A stretch of DNA of 64,000 bases. Origin: Calliphora vicina (taxonomy: Eukaryota; Arthropoda; Insecta; Diptera; Calliphoridae). The stretch's first letter is position 1. Each line of letters begins with the position of its first letter. Shown one piece after another: positions 45,503-57,196 of the stretch. Below the pieces are notes generated by a model. The model had not been told where the DNA came from. It saw only the letters and a list, made by a program, of their open reading frames with translations, and ran no database searches. The stretch is taken from the NCBI RefSeq assembly GCF_958450345.1, contig NC_088780.1:114588226-114652225 (forward strand). The letters are read 5' to 3'. The translations under genes were made by a program, and so were the position numbers.

Positions 45503-45620
45503 TCTATATATATGAAAGAGTAACGTTACTGAGTGACTGACTGAAATATCATCGCACATCCCAAATGCTCGAAATTAGAGGCATGAAACTTGTATTATAC
45601 ACCGTTTACCAGAGTACACT
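45503..45620 (+). mobile_element. Helitron 5' end fragment
   Basis: TCTATATATATGAAAGAG, then GTGACTGACTGA, is the typical 5' start of insect Helitrons. No matching CTAG end follows before family C-like sequence begins. Confidence 0.55.
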
Positions 45621-45885
45621 TTAAGATTATAATTGAAAATATTTTTAGCTGAAAAAATTGTATGGTAAAAAAAAATTCGACTTAAAAATATTTTTACCGA
45701 TTTTACACCTTGTAGGTCCGAATTACTATGGCATTATATACGTCGCAACAAACTTTATCGAGCATAAATATCTTAAAAAAGTTGGTAATCAAATAAGATT
45801 CAATAAAAATAAGTTTCTAATCAAAAAAAACAGTTTATAATTATATACTCGGTGTAGGGTAGAAGGCTTACTTGCTTACTTGTTT
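45621..45885 (-). repeat. Family C-related fragment, reversed, with HINE-like tail
   Basis: TTACACCTTGTAGGTCCGAA and TATATACGTCGCAACAAAC mirror the interior of the 44679 element (45085-45125). It is followed by GGTGTAGGGTAGAAGG and CTTACTTGTT in forward orientation, so at least two pieces are fused here. Confidence 0.45.
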
Positions 45886-45894
45886 TATTTAACT

Positions 45895-46985
45895 TAGTCA
45901 GAGTGTTATATTCGGGTTTTCCGAAACTTTCAAACCACCACCAATATAATACGGACACCGGTTTTTGTGCATTTTGTATAAAAACTTTTATCTGGTTCAC
46001 CCAATTAAGTGGATCCTATATGGGAGCTATGGGTAATCAGGGACTGATCGTCACAAAATCCGGCAGTATAATATTTTCATAGATTCAACTGATCTATGTA
46101 AAATTTTGTTTCGATATAGATATTTGTAATGTATTTTTCGAAAGTGGTCTTTATTTGCATAAAATTCAGTACAGCGATTTCATGTCAAGTGAGCAATTTT
46201 TAAAATGGATGTCATCATCCCGATCGGATGAAATTTGCACTAAGGCTAGACCTATTAGATAGTAATTAAGACACAATTTTTCAACAAGATCGGTCAAGAA
46301 CTCTCTGAGTTATAGGGGGTTTTGACCAAACATGTGTTTTTTCTCATCCATGTAACTTATTACCTATTGTTCTTAGCAAAATGTGTCCCAAATAGTTTAG
46401 ATAGCTATTTCTTTAATCTTTCGAAAAAAATATTTAAAAAAAATAAAAAAATTTTAATATTTTTTTTTTCCGAAATCAAAAACTTTTTTGACTATTTTTT
46501 CAAAATGGGGTCTTTTTTTCTTAAAAGAAAGCTTAGATATTTTCCTAGAGGACCTATTTGGTCGCTTAGTGGGATGCGAGTTCGATATCTATTAAAAAAA
46601 AATGTTTTGCAACTCAAAACATGCAATTTTTGACTTTTTTTGCAAAATCAAAAATTTTGTTGACTTTTTGTTCGAAATGAGCCCTCTTTTCAATTTTTTT
46701 TTGCTCAACAGAAAGCTCTAATATTTTCCTTGAAGACCTATTTAGTCGCTTAGTGGATGCGAGTGGGATATCTATCAAAATAATTGTTTTGTAACTCAAA
46801 ATATGCAATTTTTGATTTTTTTTTGCAAAATCTAACTTTTTTTTAAAATGGGCCCTTTTATTCAATTTTTTTTTTGCTCAAAAGAAAGCTTGGGTCAAAT
46901 CCTACCCAGCCTAATGTATATACTTTTTGGTTCTACGACCAATATTTTGATACCCCCAACTTTTTGGTGGTGAGTATAAAAATAA
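45895..46985 (-). repeat. Diverged Helitron-related element, reversed, split by family A
   Basis: The right edge ATACCCCCAACTTTTTGGTG reads backwards as a family B-like start. The left edge has TTCGGGTTTTCCGAA, a possible 3' hairpin. ATATGGGAGCTATGGGTAAT at 46017 is family B-like in reverse. The middle is occupied by a family A element. Confidence 0.45.
46173..46900 (+). mobile_element. Family A element, left arm plus internal units
   Basis: It opens CAGCGATTTCATGTCAAGTG after a TA, then continues with the arm phrases and two GATGCGAGT-type units (46572 and 46757). The right arm is missing. The overlapping frames at 46322-46865 are repeat products. Confidence 0.82.
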
Positions 46986-47581
46986 TATAGGAAACAACGA
47001 TAACTATTGAAGGCGAAAACTTAGAGCAACATGTTGGACCTGGATTGTGTATGGAAAGTTTTAATTTAAAAGTAATGCTGAACGAAGTTCTAAATTTACT
47101 GCCTTCTTTTTAAATTTCCACTGTGCACTGTATTAAATGTAGTTTTATTTTAATGTGGTGTACTTTTTTTTAGTTTTTGTTGTAGTAGTAGAAGGTTTGT
47201 TTTTTGTTGTTTTTCTCATTTGAAATTACATTTTATTTTGATAACAATGACAGGCCTTGTTCATGATTTAATAAATATTCACATACATTTACACGCTTTA
47301 ACGGAATGGCTGATTTAATGTCAGTTTTTTTTGTATGTATATTATATAATTATTTTTTAATTAAATTTTTATAAATACATATATAAAAATATTTTTGTAT
47401 GTTTGTTGATGTGTTTGCTGTTGTAAGTTAACGCCTTTTTATGTCTAGTGTTCGTATGCATGTTTTGATTATTTGTCCAAAGTGTTAATTGCTTTTAAAT
47501 GTTTAATGAATTCAAGTGAATCCATCTATTAGCTCATTTTCCGAAGCAGTACTAAATAATCTGTATTAAATTTTTTAATAA
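46986..47581. other. AT-rich DNA, nothing identified
   Basis: TG- and T-rich sequence, no repeat ends, no coding frame. Confidence 0.4.
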
Positions 47582-47584
47582 TAA

Positions 47585-48003
47585 CACTGTCCAACAGCAT
47601 TTTTGGAACAGACTAGTGACCCTACAATTCTGAAAGCGCATGTTGAGTAGATAATTTTTGTAGAATAAACTTATAGTCCAGCTGGTCTGAATTTTTTTTA
47701 CAGTGGATCAAAGTTTTAATTTTTTGATCGAAGGTATCATTATACTAACTGAAAAAAATGTTGTAAGTTAATATCTGACAAAATTCTTATTGTCAGAGTT
47801 ATATTGTGGAATTTTATGGGGATAATTTTTGTGGAAGATCTTAACACCCTATTTCCTCTCTTTAGGGGTCAATTTGACCATTTTTTTTGACAAAATCCAA
47901 AAAAGTCCTTTAAAAAGTGTATTCTACAAAAATGATCTACCCTTTCAGACGTATAGGGTCGCTATTCTGTTCCAATCAAAAAGTCTGATTTTGTTGGACA
48001 GTG
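47585..48003. mobile_element. Harbinger-like short element
   Basis: It begins CACTGTCCAACA and ends TGTTGGACAGTG, flanked by TAA on both sides (47582-47584 and 48004-48006). A TWA-type 3-bp duplication fits PIF/Harbinger. A second, truncated copy starts at 63304. The frame at 47829-48011 crosses the edge and is not a gene. Confidence 0.8.
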
Positions 48004-48400
48004 TAATTTAAAACCACTTATTAAAGCATATCTCAAGAGGATATCACAATTGTATTTAAAGTTGCAAAAATCATATGAACGAGACAAATTTTCATGAAGA
48101 AACGTTTAATCCCAAGCTGCTAATTTTCTTTTTCAGAAATAGAACATGTAAGAGTGTTATGGTAGAAAGTGTTAGGTTTATATAAAACTTGTTTATTCCA
48201 ATTTCACCACGATATTAATTATTATAAGTATGAATGTTTAAGTAATTTTTTGAACTGGGAAGAAATGTTTCCCGATTTTCACTATACTTTACAGTATTAG
48301 TTTGTGCAAAATTTTATCAGGATTGCAGCACAAAATACAGAGAGTATTTGTGAGAAATTTCAGCCCTTTCATTTGATCCCTATCGTGTTTTAAGAATTTT
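48004..48400. other. AT-rich DNA upstream of a mariner relic
   Basis: May include the 5' part of the dead mariner, but no transposase match is clear here. Confidence 0.35.
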
Positions 48401-48439
48401 ATGAGGACCCAGAATATATTTACCAAACTGTTACAAACT

Positions 48440-48995
48440 GATTGCAAAATATCAATATGCCCCCTATTGTTTCATCGAAATGGATGTTCTGTTCTAACAC
48501 TAATTTTCATCAAAAAATCATCTTCAGTGATGAGGACCACCACCATATGGATGGGTACATCAACAAACAAAATTGTCGAATTTAGGAAGATACCAATCCA
48601 TATGAGACCCAAGAGCGTCCAATGCAACTCGAAAAAGTCAGTGTTTGGTGTGGATTTTCTTCTGGCGGCTTCACCAGTCCATATTTATTTGAAATGACAT
48701 TGGCCAGGCCATCACCGACAATGGCGAGTGCTATATAGGTTTTTCCTGAATTGGATTAAGTATATGAACGTCAGCGACATGTGGTTTCAACAGGATGGCG
48801 CTACGGGGCACACATCTCATCCCACATTGAACATTCTTCACGAGCGATTTCAGGACATGGTCATCTCACGTGGAGGTGATGTGAACTGACCACCGAGATC
48901 GTGAGATATGATTCCGCCTTCAAAAGCGGCCTTCAAAACCATCACAACCCATGTCATCGGTCAAATTGATTCAGATTTATGCGCCAGATGACATG
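48440..48995 (+). pseudogene. Dead mariner-like transposase
   Basis: Pieces in several frames read FHQKIIFSDEDHHHMDGY, INKQNCRI, VSVWCGFSSGGFTSPYLFE, DMWFQQDGATGHTSHPT and FQDMVISRGGDVN. These are ordered blocks of an insect mariner-type transposase, with both the SDE and the FQQDG acidic residues still visible. Stops follow INKQNCRI and GDVN, and the frame changes near 48700, so no protein can be made. The N-terminal DNA-binding half and the terminal repeats are not recognised. It belongs to the same broad family as the 5.6-9.7 kb relic. Confidence 0.88.
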
Positions 48996-48999
48996 ACAT

Positions 49000-49600
49000 A
49001 TGCCTTTCAAAGGAATAAAATTTTTTTTTAATTTAAAAATAGGAAGCGCTTAATGAAAGACTTTGTGTACTAAGTACATACGTATATTTCTAAGATGAAT
49101 CCAAATTTAAAATATAGTAATTTTGAGAGTTCTTATATAGTAAAGTTTAACAAAAATACATTTGAGGAAAGTGCCAATGTAAGCTTTTAAACTTCTGCAA
49201 GAAAAAATACTAAAAAAAGTATATGTAAGAAAACGATGTTAAAAAAATCATTCTAACCGTTATTTAACTAATTATTTTATTTTGATAATTTATTTTTTCA
49301 TTTTTTTAGCCGAATATGTTTTTTAAAAATTTCGAAAATTTAAGGACCAATATTATAAGCATTTTAACGTCTGTTTTAAAAATATCTGTGACAAATAATC
49401 AGATAATAAATTAGCAGTTTTATCTTTCAAAAAAAATCTCCAGAAATCACCAGCAATGTTATTTCACAAATGTGGAAGAACATTTTTAATAATAATATTT
49501 GTTATTTTATTTACGTTTGAAGTATCTATACCATAGAATAAACACATAGAACTATAGGAGAAAGGAATATCAATACAGTGATAAGAAATTTATTCGTATA
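49000..49600. other. AT-rich DNA, nothing identified
   Basis: A/T runs and no frame above background. Confidence 0.4.
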
Positions 49601-49870
49601 AAGTTTGATTATTGTCACAGTTATAGTTCTGCAGATATGAGAAAATAACTATTTACTTTGTTTGGGTTGTGCCACGCCCGTTTATACAATCCCGCCCATT
49701 TTGAGGCAAGCAGTGCAGAATGGCACTAAAGTAAATCCCGCGAAGTTTTGCAACTTTCACAATGATATATCACCAGATATTCCATAATAACTATTAACAT
49801 GGTATGAGAGGTGCCACGCCTACTTAAAATTTCAAAATAAAAAGTAGCCTATTTTTCGTTTCTATATACA
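49600..49870 (-). repeat. Helitron-like repeat related to 18426-19361, reversed
   Basis: AACTATTTACTTTGTTTGGG, then TGTGCCACGCCCG and AGGTGCCACGCCTACTT, mirror the CATACAAAGTAAATAGTTAT and GTGGGCGTGGCAC words of 18540-18690. Confidence 0.5.
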
Positions 49871-49975
49871 TAGGTGTTAATGCCAAACGCATTAACAAGT
49901 TTTGTCACCAGTATAGTGATTTAATTTTGGGTCCTCCCTAATAGCATTTATTATATACAAATGCTAATAGTTGCA

Positions 49976-50008
49976 AGATAGATAGTTATCGCAAATAACT
50001 ATCTATCT
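49976..50008. repeat. Perfect 14-bp hairpin
   Basis: AGATAGATAGTTAT, loop CGCAA, then its exact reverse complement. Confidence 0.85.
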
Positions 50009-50269
50009 CTTTCTTTATTTTCACTTTGGCAAGTCAATTGTGTTTTTCTTTTTTCATCCATTTCCTATTGGGGTTTAATTGCATATTTCTGAGAAAACAT
50101 AATAATTAACTTTATTTTGTTTACTGGCTCAGAAAACTACATTGGTTTCCCAAATTCCTCTCCAGCTTTCCAGCACTCTAAACAATTGAGCTAAGGAATA
50201 TACGGTAAACATTTCCAGAGGATTGGACCATTGGTTGAGCTTCCATAAGTACTAACTAGACTCTGTTAA

Positions 50270-50500
50270 AATTAAAAAAAAATTAAAATTTGCCGGTTCT
50301 TTGGACAGTGTGTTTTTGAAAAAACCGGTTTTGATTATTGTCTTTTAAAAAAGCCGATTAAACGGTTTCGGTGTTTGTCTTCAAAAAACCGGTTAACCGG
50401 TTTATATTAAATTTTTATTTAATATGAAAAAGGGCTCCATACATTTATTTTTATTTCTGGATGACCGGTTTTCTGTTTCGGTTTTGGATACTCTAGTACT
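50270..50500. repeat. Eroded relative of the CCGG-rich hAT-like element
   Basis: CAGTGTGTTTTTGAAAAAAC at the left, with repeated AAACCGGTTAACCGG words as at 8570-8650 and 9540-9620. The right end and target duplication are not clear. Confidence 0.45.
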
Positions 50501-50639
50501 AACAAACCAATAAACGGATAATATGGATAAACGCAAAATTCCTAATTTTACCCGTTTTACCCTTTTGAAAATGTACTTTCTAAATACCTATTTTTGTGAC
50601 TTTAGTGAGTTTAATTAAAAACAGTTTCCTTTTAAACAA

Positions 50640-51010
50640 ATATTCAATGTTTAAAAACTAAAGGTATCTATTTTTCTTGTTTTCCCCTTTTTATTTCTTT
50701 ATGGTCCAAGTAATGAGATAAGGTATAGCTTATTGATGCTTCCAAGTAAAAATCTATCTACGTACGAAACGTCAATCATATCGGTTCAGCCATTTAGTAT
50801 TGATTGTTTAAGAACTAAAGGCACCAATTTTACCGGTTATCTCCCTGTTTATCCCTTCCTGGTCCAAATATTCAAAAAAGAGATAGCCTATTGACACTTC
50901 TAGGTAAAGATTTATCTACGTTCCAAACTTAAATAAAATCGGTTCAGCCGTTTAGCCCTGATTGTCAAACAAACACAGAAACTTACAAAGGCATTTATAT
51001 ATTTATATGG
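50640..51010 (-). repeat. Helitron-like end with two tandem units of about 160 bp
   Basis: ATCTATCTACGTACGAAACG with ATCGGTTCAGCCATTTAG repeats as ATTTATCTACGTTCCAAAC with ATCGGTTCAGCCGTTTAG. Read backwards, the right edge (AAGTTTCTGTGTTTGTTTG) resembles the 5' part of insect Helitrons. Confidence 0.45.
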
Positions 51011-51971
51011 ATTACGGATATATGTATATAAAATTTTCTTTATTGTCAAATGATTAACAAGGTTGACATTAAGATACAATTAAACAACCTTCTATATTTA
51101 TGAAAAGGTATTTATTGTCTCATTTATCTTTTAAATTTAGACTTTATATGCAATTACTTACATGTATTTTTTTTCTTTCAAACAAGTATTTGTAGATTTA
51201 AACAAACTCTTAATTAGAATCATCACATCATACATAAGTCTTAACAATTGTCAAGCCTAATAAAACATAAGTAGATTTAAAAATTTGTATTGTGACAACA
51301 TTTTAATTATTGTTATTATTGTGTAGAAAATTTGGTTAAAGAATTGAAATTAAATTTTATATTTTAAAATAACATACATATTTCTAAAATTTAGTTTTGT
51401 AATTTCATGTTCAATGACTTTAGCCAAAGGCATCAGTTTACTCACACTTTTACATACATATACATATCTCATATATCAGAAAAGTGTTTCCTATTCGACA
51501 TATGATATTTACGCTTCCTGACTAGGAATCTTTCAAGGTCTTTCATTCGTTTATTTTAGTTTTTTTTTTGTTCTTCCAATGCTTTTGTTCTTCTTTGTTG
51601 TAGTATTTTTCATTTCCTTTTTCCGCATGACCGATATTCAACATGTAGTTTTATATTTGTCTAACAACACATAAATAGTATCAAGGAAAAGGGAAAAAAC
51701 AAACTGAATGGAACTAAAGACATTTTATTATTTACCACATCATGTGTGACTTTTGTTCTATGTAAAAACATATTTTATTTACATAAATACTCATACGAAC
51801 AACGTTTATTGACTTTGTACATACAGTCTAACTTACACAGTAGTAACGACTGTTAATACAAAATTTAACAAAATTTCTTTTATAGGTCGGTATTTTAAAA
51901 TTAAAGTCATTACAGGGAAATGAACTGACAAAACAACTCAAGTCATTGCTTCTTCTTGTACAGGGACTGGT
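51011..51971. other. Non-repetitive AT-rich DNA
   Basis: No gene, repeat end or RNA recognised. Confidence 0.4.
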
Positions 51972-52939
51972 GCAAATACTAACCGTTATTAGGCAAAAGA
52001 TCTGTTATTTCATTATGGCGTTATCTTAGGTGGGAAAATTCTCACAGTTCATAGGAAAATTATTGAATTGCTTCGCGGGCTGCATGTGTCGGCCACATCA
52101 ATATAGTACCATTTAGGCACAAATAACTCAGTTATTTTATCGCTATATCAAGCACTAGTCACTGCTTGACCAGCCTCATTTTCGAAGAAGTATAGTCAAA
52201 TGATCGACCATCATATGAGGGTCTGAAACCCAAATGCGTCAATTTTTTAACAAAGCCAGCAGGTTAAAATTTGCCCCACTGTGTAACATTTTATTTGGCA
52301 GAAAAAAATAATATAGCCTTTTTTGTTTATCTCTGTTTGTTTATAAGTTTATATACCAAACAGTATCCTTTTATCCTATTTCTTCTTTCGAATAGTTTGT
52401 AGTATTTCTATTTCTTTGGTGTTTTTGTTATTGTCTTACTGTGTGACCTTCTTAGTATTAATAGTTTCTTCTTCTTGCAAATACTAACCGTTATTAGGCA
52501 AAAGATCTGTTATTTCATTATGGCGTTATCTTAGGTGGAAAAATTCTCACAGTTCATAGGAAAATTATTGAATATAGTACCATTTAGGAACAAATAACTC
52601 GGTTATCATATCGCGATATCAAGCACTAGTCACTGCTTGACCAGCCTCATTTTCGAAGAAGTATAGTCAAATGATCGACCATCATATGAGGGTCTAAAAC
52701 CCAAATGCGGCAATTTTTTAACAAAGCCAGCAAGGTTAATATTTGCCCCACTGTGTAACATTTTATTTGGCAGCAAAAAATAATGTAGCCTTTTTTGTTT
52801 ATCTCTGTTTGTTTATAAGTTTATATACCAAACAGTATCCTTTTATCCTATTTCTTCATTCGAATAGTTTGTAGTATTTCTATTTCTTTGGTGTTTTTGT
52901 TATTGTCTTACTGTGTGACCTTCTTAGTATTAATAGTTT
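51972..52939 (+). repeat. Tandem duplication, two copies of about 0.5 kb
   Basis: GCAAATACTAACCGTTATTA opens copy 1 at 51972 and copy 2 at 52477. The second copy lacks a 33-34-bp block (GCTTCGCGGGCTGCATGTG region) but is otherwise nearly identical. TTCTTCTTG lies at both the left edge and the junction. Each copy carries one isolated GCCCCACTGTG end of the Transib-like family (52271 and 52744). Confidence 0.93.
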
Positions 52940-53159
52940 GCTTGGATTTCGTAATAACATCGGTTAAGAATTAGAGTCAAGTTTTGTTTCTTTACATTTG
53001 TTTGGTAGGACTTTTTGAGGTTCTCTTATTTTTGTATTTGTTTTATGTATTTTGACATTTCTCGCTTTGTTGCGTCAATTTCCGTATTTAATGATTCGTA
53101 ACATTATGTGTGGAAGTGTGTTTGTAATGATGTCTTTTTAATGTGTTAGATTTAGTTAC
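52940..53159. other. T-rich DNA, nothing identified
   Basis: Continues without break from the second duplicate; no repeat end seen. Confidence 0.4.
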
Positions 53160-53270
53160 TACCCTGCAGTTTTAGGTTACTGTCATGAACAGGTCCGAAG
53201 TAGTCAACGCATGGGATTCACATACCGGTTATATAGTGCCAGTTACCTTACTATCGAACCTTTTAGGAAA
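53160..53270 (+). repeat. Fragment shared with 37240-37300
   Basis: GAAGTAGTCAACGCATGGGA, CATACCGGTTATATAG and GTTACCTTACTATC match the segment nested in the family M foldback. The short frame that follows is chance. Confidence 0.6.
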
Positions 53271-53627
53271 GAAAACTGTATTTTGGTATTTTTTTCATCC
53301 TATGTATATTTTAAACCATAAACATAGAATCATATTTCATATCGTACTCTTAAGGTACTTATCAAAAAATAACAAATATGAATTTGGTAAAATTGAAAAT
53401 TCGAACCCTTATTAATTGTGTTTATTTTTGTTACTTTCTTCATATGAATATTTTATTATGAGCTCCCAACACGATACAGAAATTAATTTGAAAAATGTTA
53501 CCACCGCAATTGGAATAAGAAAGGTACAAAAATTTGGGTAAAAACGGGAATATACATTTTATTTGTAACTATTTTGATAAAATATGTAACTTTGGATTCT
53601 TACAAAAATTAACTCAAATGCCAAGGT

Positions 53628-53982
53628 CACAGTGGGGCAAAGGTATGGCCGATTTTTAAAATTTCAATTTTTAAATGCCTATAACTCGAAAATTAGAACA
53701 GATAAATAGCACACGCAAGCATGTTTTTTCAAGACCTAGCCGAGCGCTTTTTCTTTGAAATCGGATGGGAAACAAAAAAATGGAACGTGTTTAAAAATTT
53801 TACATGTCGAAGGTACCCTACTTTGAGCCCCTATAGCACCGCCTCTGGAACATTTGTAGGATCCACATTAATAACTTAAACCCATATACTCCTTGGCTAC
53901 GGTCACGTCAAATTTTATTCCGATCGGACCGTTTAGAAATGCCAGATTTATTTCCAAAAAATTTCGATTCTGCCCCACTGTG
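53628..53982. mobile_element. Transib-like non-autonomous element, copy 2
   Basis: It begins CACAGTGGGGCAAAGG and ends GATTCTGCCCCACTGTG, with a perfect 5-bp target duplication AAGGT (53623-53627 and 53983-53987). The right-hand 40 bases (GCCAGATTTATTTCCAAAAA) match copy 1, but the interiors differ in length. Frames across it are not genes. Confidence 0.9.
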
Positions 53983-54119
53983 AAGGTGTATATTTGGCCA
54001 AATCTGGGTAGACAGTTTGGTATAACTTTGTTTAAAATATATTTTTTCTTGAGCACATTAACACATATTTGAATCGTTTGAGTAGCAAAATAAGCAAACT
54101 TGAGTATTTTCAAATTTCA

Positions 54120-54860
54120 TACTTGCCATCTTCTGATGGTACTTTTTTAAATATTTTGAATTATTTAACTTATTGATATTAAAGTTTTATGATATGTATA
54201 AGAGTGAAGTAAGAGTTAGGAATAGGGGATACTATTTAGGTATCAAAATGTAAAAACTGAGCTATGGGTACTTTTACGTTCTTCTGATGGTACCTTTTAA
54301 ATTTTCTTTAATAATGGATACATACTTTTTGGTACTTTTTCTTTACTCGTATAGTACTTTTTGTAATTTCTTCACCAATGAACTTAGAAACATGAAATAA
54401 TACTTTTAAGCACCCGACTTATTTTTTCAATATTCTAATGGTACAATATTTGTTGAATTTTCTCTAATAATAGACATAAAAATATGAAATTAAGGGTATG
54501 TGGGTAAGTGAGTGAAAATTCAAGGGGATACTTCATGGTACTTTTTCTTTAGTCGAACGATACTTGTTCTATTTTCCTCATCAATGAACCTAGAAACATT
54601 AAGGTTGTATGGACATAAGCGAGTGGAATATATAAGTAGTGACATTATGAAACCTTTTATTTATTCTGACGGTACTTTTTAAATTTTCTATAACAATATA
54701 ATTAGATATATGAAATTAAGCATATATGGTCCTACTGAGTAAGTAAAAGTTTGAAATTTTTATAAAAGATTACAGAGGGACGGTACTTTTACTTAGAGAC
54801 ACTAAACGAACAATTGAATGGAATGTATAAAGTAACTAATTGACATCTCACTCAGTGATG
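54120..54860 (+). repeat. Divergent tandem repeats with TTCTGATGGTAC words
   Basis: TTCTGATGGTACTTTT-like words recur at 54131, 54281, 54434 and 54667; GGTACTTTTTCTTTA with AATGAACYTAGAAACAT recurs about 207 bp apart (54330 and 54538). This suggests an alternating higher-order unit of roughly 200-390 bp. No coding frame. Confidence 0.6.
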
Positions 54861-56050
54861 TTAACTTTTTAATTTCGATTACCGTACAGCCATAAAAAAA
54901 TTACCGTTTTTTAGGTAAAATTACCGTATCCAAAGTTTAGTACAAAAATAATAATATTTTCTTATTGAAACAGGTTTATTTTTATAATTCAATATATCGA
55001 GGGCCTATATCCAAAACTCTCTATCTTAAAAGACAACTTTTCAGGAAAGCCAAAAAACTTTTTTTCGCGTATTACTTGAGTTATTAAAATTCGGTATGAA
55101 AATCCCTTTATTTCTTCTCAAAATATTCAATGTGTATATTAAAATGAAAAGATAGAGGATTTTGCATTTTAATAGAATTAAATTATTTTGATTTCATTTA
55201 TGCCATCGTCAGTTTTTAACGTAATTTATTTAAGAAACGGCTCAAAAAAACTTTAAAAGTAGACACTTTTTTAAGCAAACTCTAACTTTAACCATTTATT
55301 TTTATGCCATGGAAATTATATTTTCCAAAAACAAAATGTTCAAATATTTTCATGGTAATTAATTTTTGTAAATGATTGAAAAATGTAAAATTCATGTTCA
55401 GCATTCAAAAATTAGTAAGAAAACATGAATTGCAAGAAGAAATTATTCCAAAAAATTATTTGAAAAGATAGAGGCTTTAGCATTCGGAAAAAATTAATTG
55501 TATAACATAGAGAAATAACAAAAATGCAAATAAAACAGCAAAAGACAATATGGTTGTAAGAAATTCACACCATAGATGAGTACTGTTTTACTGAACATTT
55601 TACTATCAAAAAGTAATTTTCGTGAATATCAAAGATAGTCTTATATTTATTTGCCTTATAATATAAATTCCGTATCTATTTATTTAAATTCATCCATTTC
55701 AACAGCTTCTGGGAAATGCAAAACTAAAGGAATTATAGAAATGTTGGTTTCGAACAATTGGGGATTTATGACGATCAGTTTTTAATACTAATTTGTATGT
55801 TGAAATATCCATACTTGAAAGACTTGCGATTACTTTACCGCCTAGATATATTTTGTCTAGTGGTAGTTGGTTATCATCATCCTCAAAGTTTTATGATTAT
55901 TTTAATGAGAAATATGTACATTATATGTAGACACATTATAGAAATATAACGTTTGGGATATAAAAATCTCTATGTTAGAGTCAACGGACGCATATACTCT
56001 GCTCTTTCAGAATCTATGCTGATATTAAAAAAATTATCCTAACTCCACAT
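54861..56050. other. AT-rich DNA, no gene identified
   Basis: Repeated words AAAGATAGAGG at 55151 and 55464, and CTCTCTATCTT at 55016 in the opposite sense, may be ends of an old element. The frame at 55758-55949 has no domain. Confidence 0.35.
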
Positions 56051-56051
56051 T

Positions 56052-56732
56052 TAACACTTATTTTTCAACGTAAAAATAAAAGTTCGTATGAAACACTTAA
56101 AAAGGAGTTTTAAATAGCCGTCACAAAAAAAACTCATTTGAGGACTTTTATTTCTTCCGCCAGAAAAAAACTCATTTGAGGACTTTTATTTCTTCCGCCA
56201 GAGAAAAACTCATTTGAGGACTTTTATTTTTTCCGTCATAAAATAAAAGTTATTTTAGGAGTTTTATTTTTCCCGTCTGAAAATCTGAAAACTCTTTTCG
56301 TTTATTTTCTACTTTTTTTCAGTATCTTTCTTTATTGAGTCCATCTGATATAATATTTGTTGTAATTTATTTGTTTAAGAAAAAAACAACAATTTGATAA
56401 TATGAATCAAACAATAACAAATTAAAATCCCACTTGATTTTATTTTAATGTACAATTATTCAATTGCAATGCAAGGGGCTTTACAAATTGTAATGATCTA
56501 ACCAGTGGCAAGCTTTAGGTGTCAATTTACATAAAATGAGTTTTATTTTCTAACGAAAAAAATAAAACTTTTTAAATGACTTTTATTTTATGACAAAAAA
56601 AAAACTCAAATCAGTTTTTTTCACACGGGAAAAATAAAACTCCTCAAATGAGTTTTTTTTATGACTGCTATTTAAAACTCTTTTTTAAGAGTTACATGCG
56701 AACTTTTATTTTTACGTTGAAAAATAACTGTT
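56052..56732. mobile_element. Foldback element with 38-bp tandem repeats in its arms
   Basis: TTTTTCAACGTAAAAATAAA at the left is mirrored by TTTATTTTTACGTTGAAAAA at the right. In the left arm AACTCATTTGAGGACTTTTA repeats three times at 38-bp spacing (56131, 56169, 56207), then degrades. The right arm carries inverted relatives (CTCCTCAAATGAG). The unit itself is partly palindromic. Confidence 0.8.
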
Positions 56733-57196
56733 TTAGATGAATTTTTATTTTTAAAGTCACAAAATAACTGTTATAAAGTAACTTTTTTGATATCACTTAT
56801 AACTGTTACGGTCCCTGATATATTGGATTTAGTCAACTTATCAACCATTAGTGACAACTACTGTATCTAAGGGATACATTGACTACTTGTAGAACTGCTG
56901 GGTATGGTTGATAAATGTATAAGACTAGGATGTACAATACAAATTACAGGCTGTAATAAGTTGAATTTAAAAAATATTTTTTGTTTTAAAATGTTGTGTC
57001 CAGTACTGTCCAACCTTCAACAATCTTTTTTGTTACTAACTTAATATTTACTTCACTCTGATACATATCTTCTAAGTTAAATTATTTAAAATAATTAAAA
57101 AATTACCATTAGGAGAAATGTATATATTTTCCCGTTTTCACCATTTTTGGTACCTAGGTGCTTGCTGTTTTAGTCAAACTTAGGCTGACAATATCA
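56733..57196. repeat. AT-rich DNA with a family M fragment
   Basis: 56870-56905 (ATTGACTACTTGTAGAACTG then CTGGG) matches the right end of the family M foldback. Otherwise nothing is identified. Confidence 0.45.
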
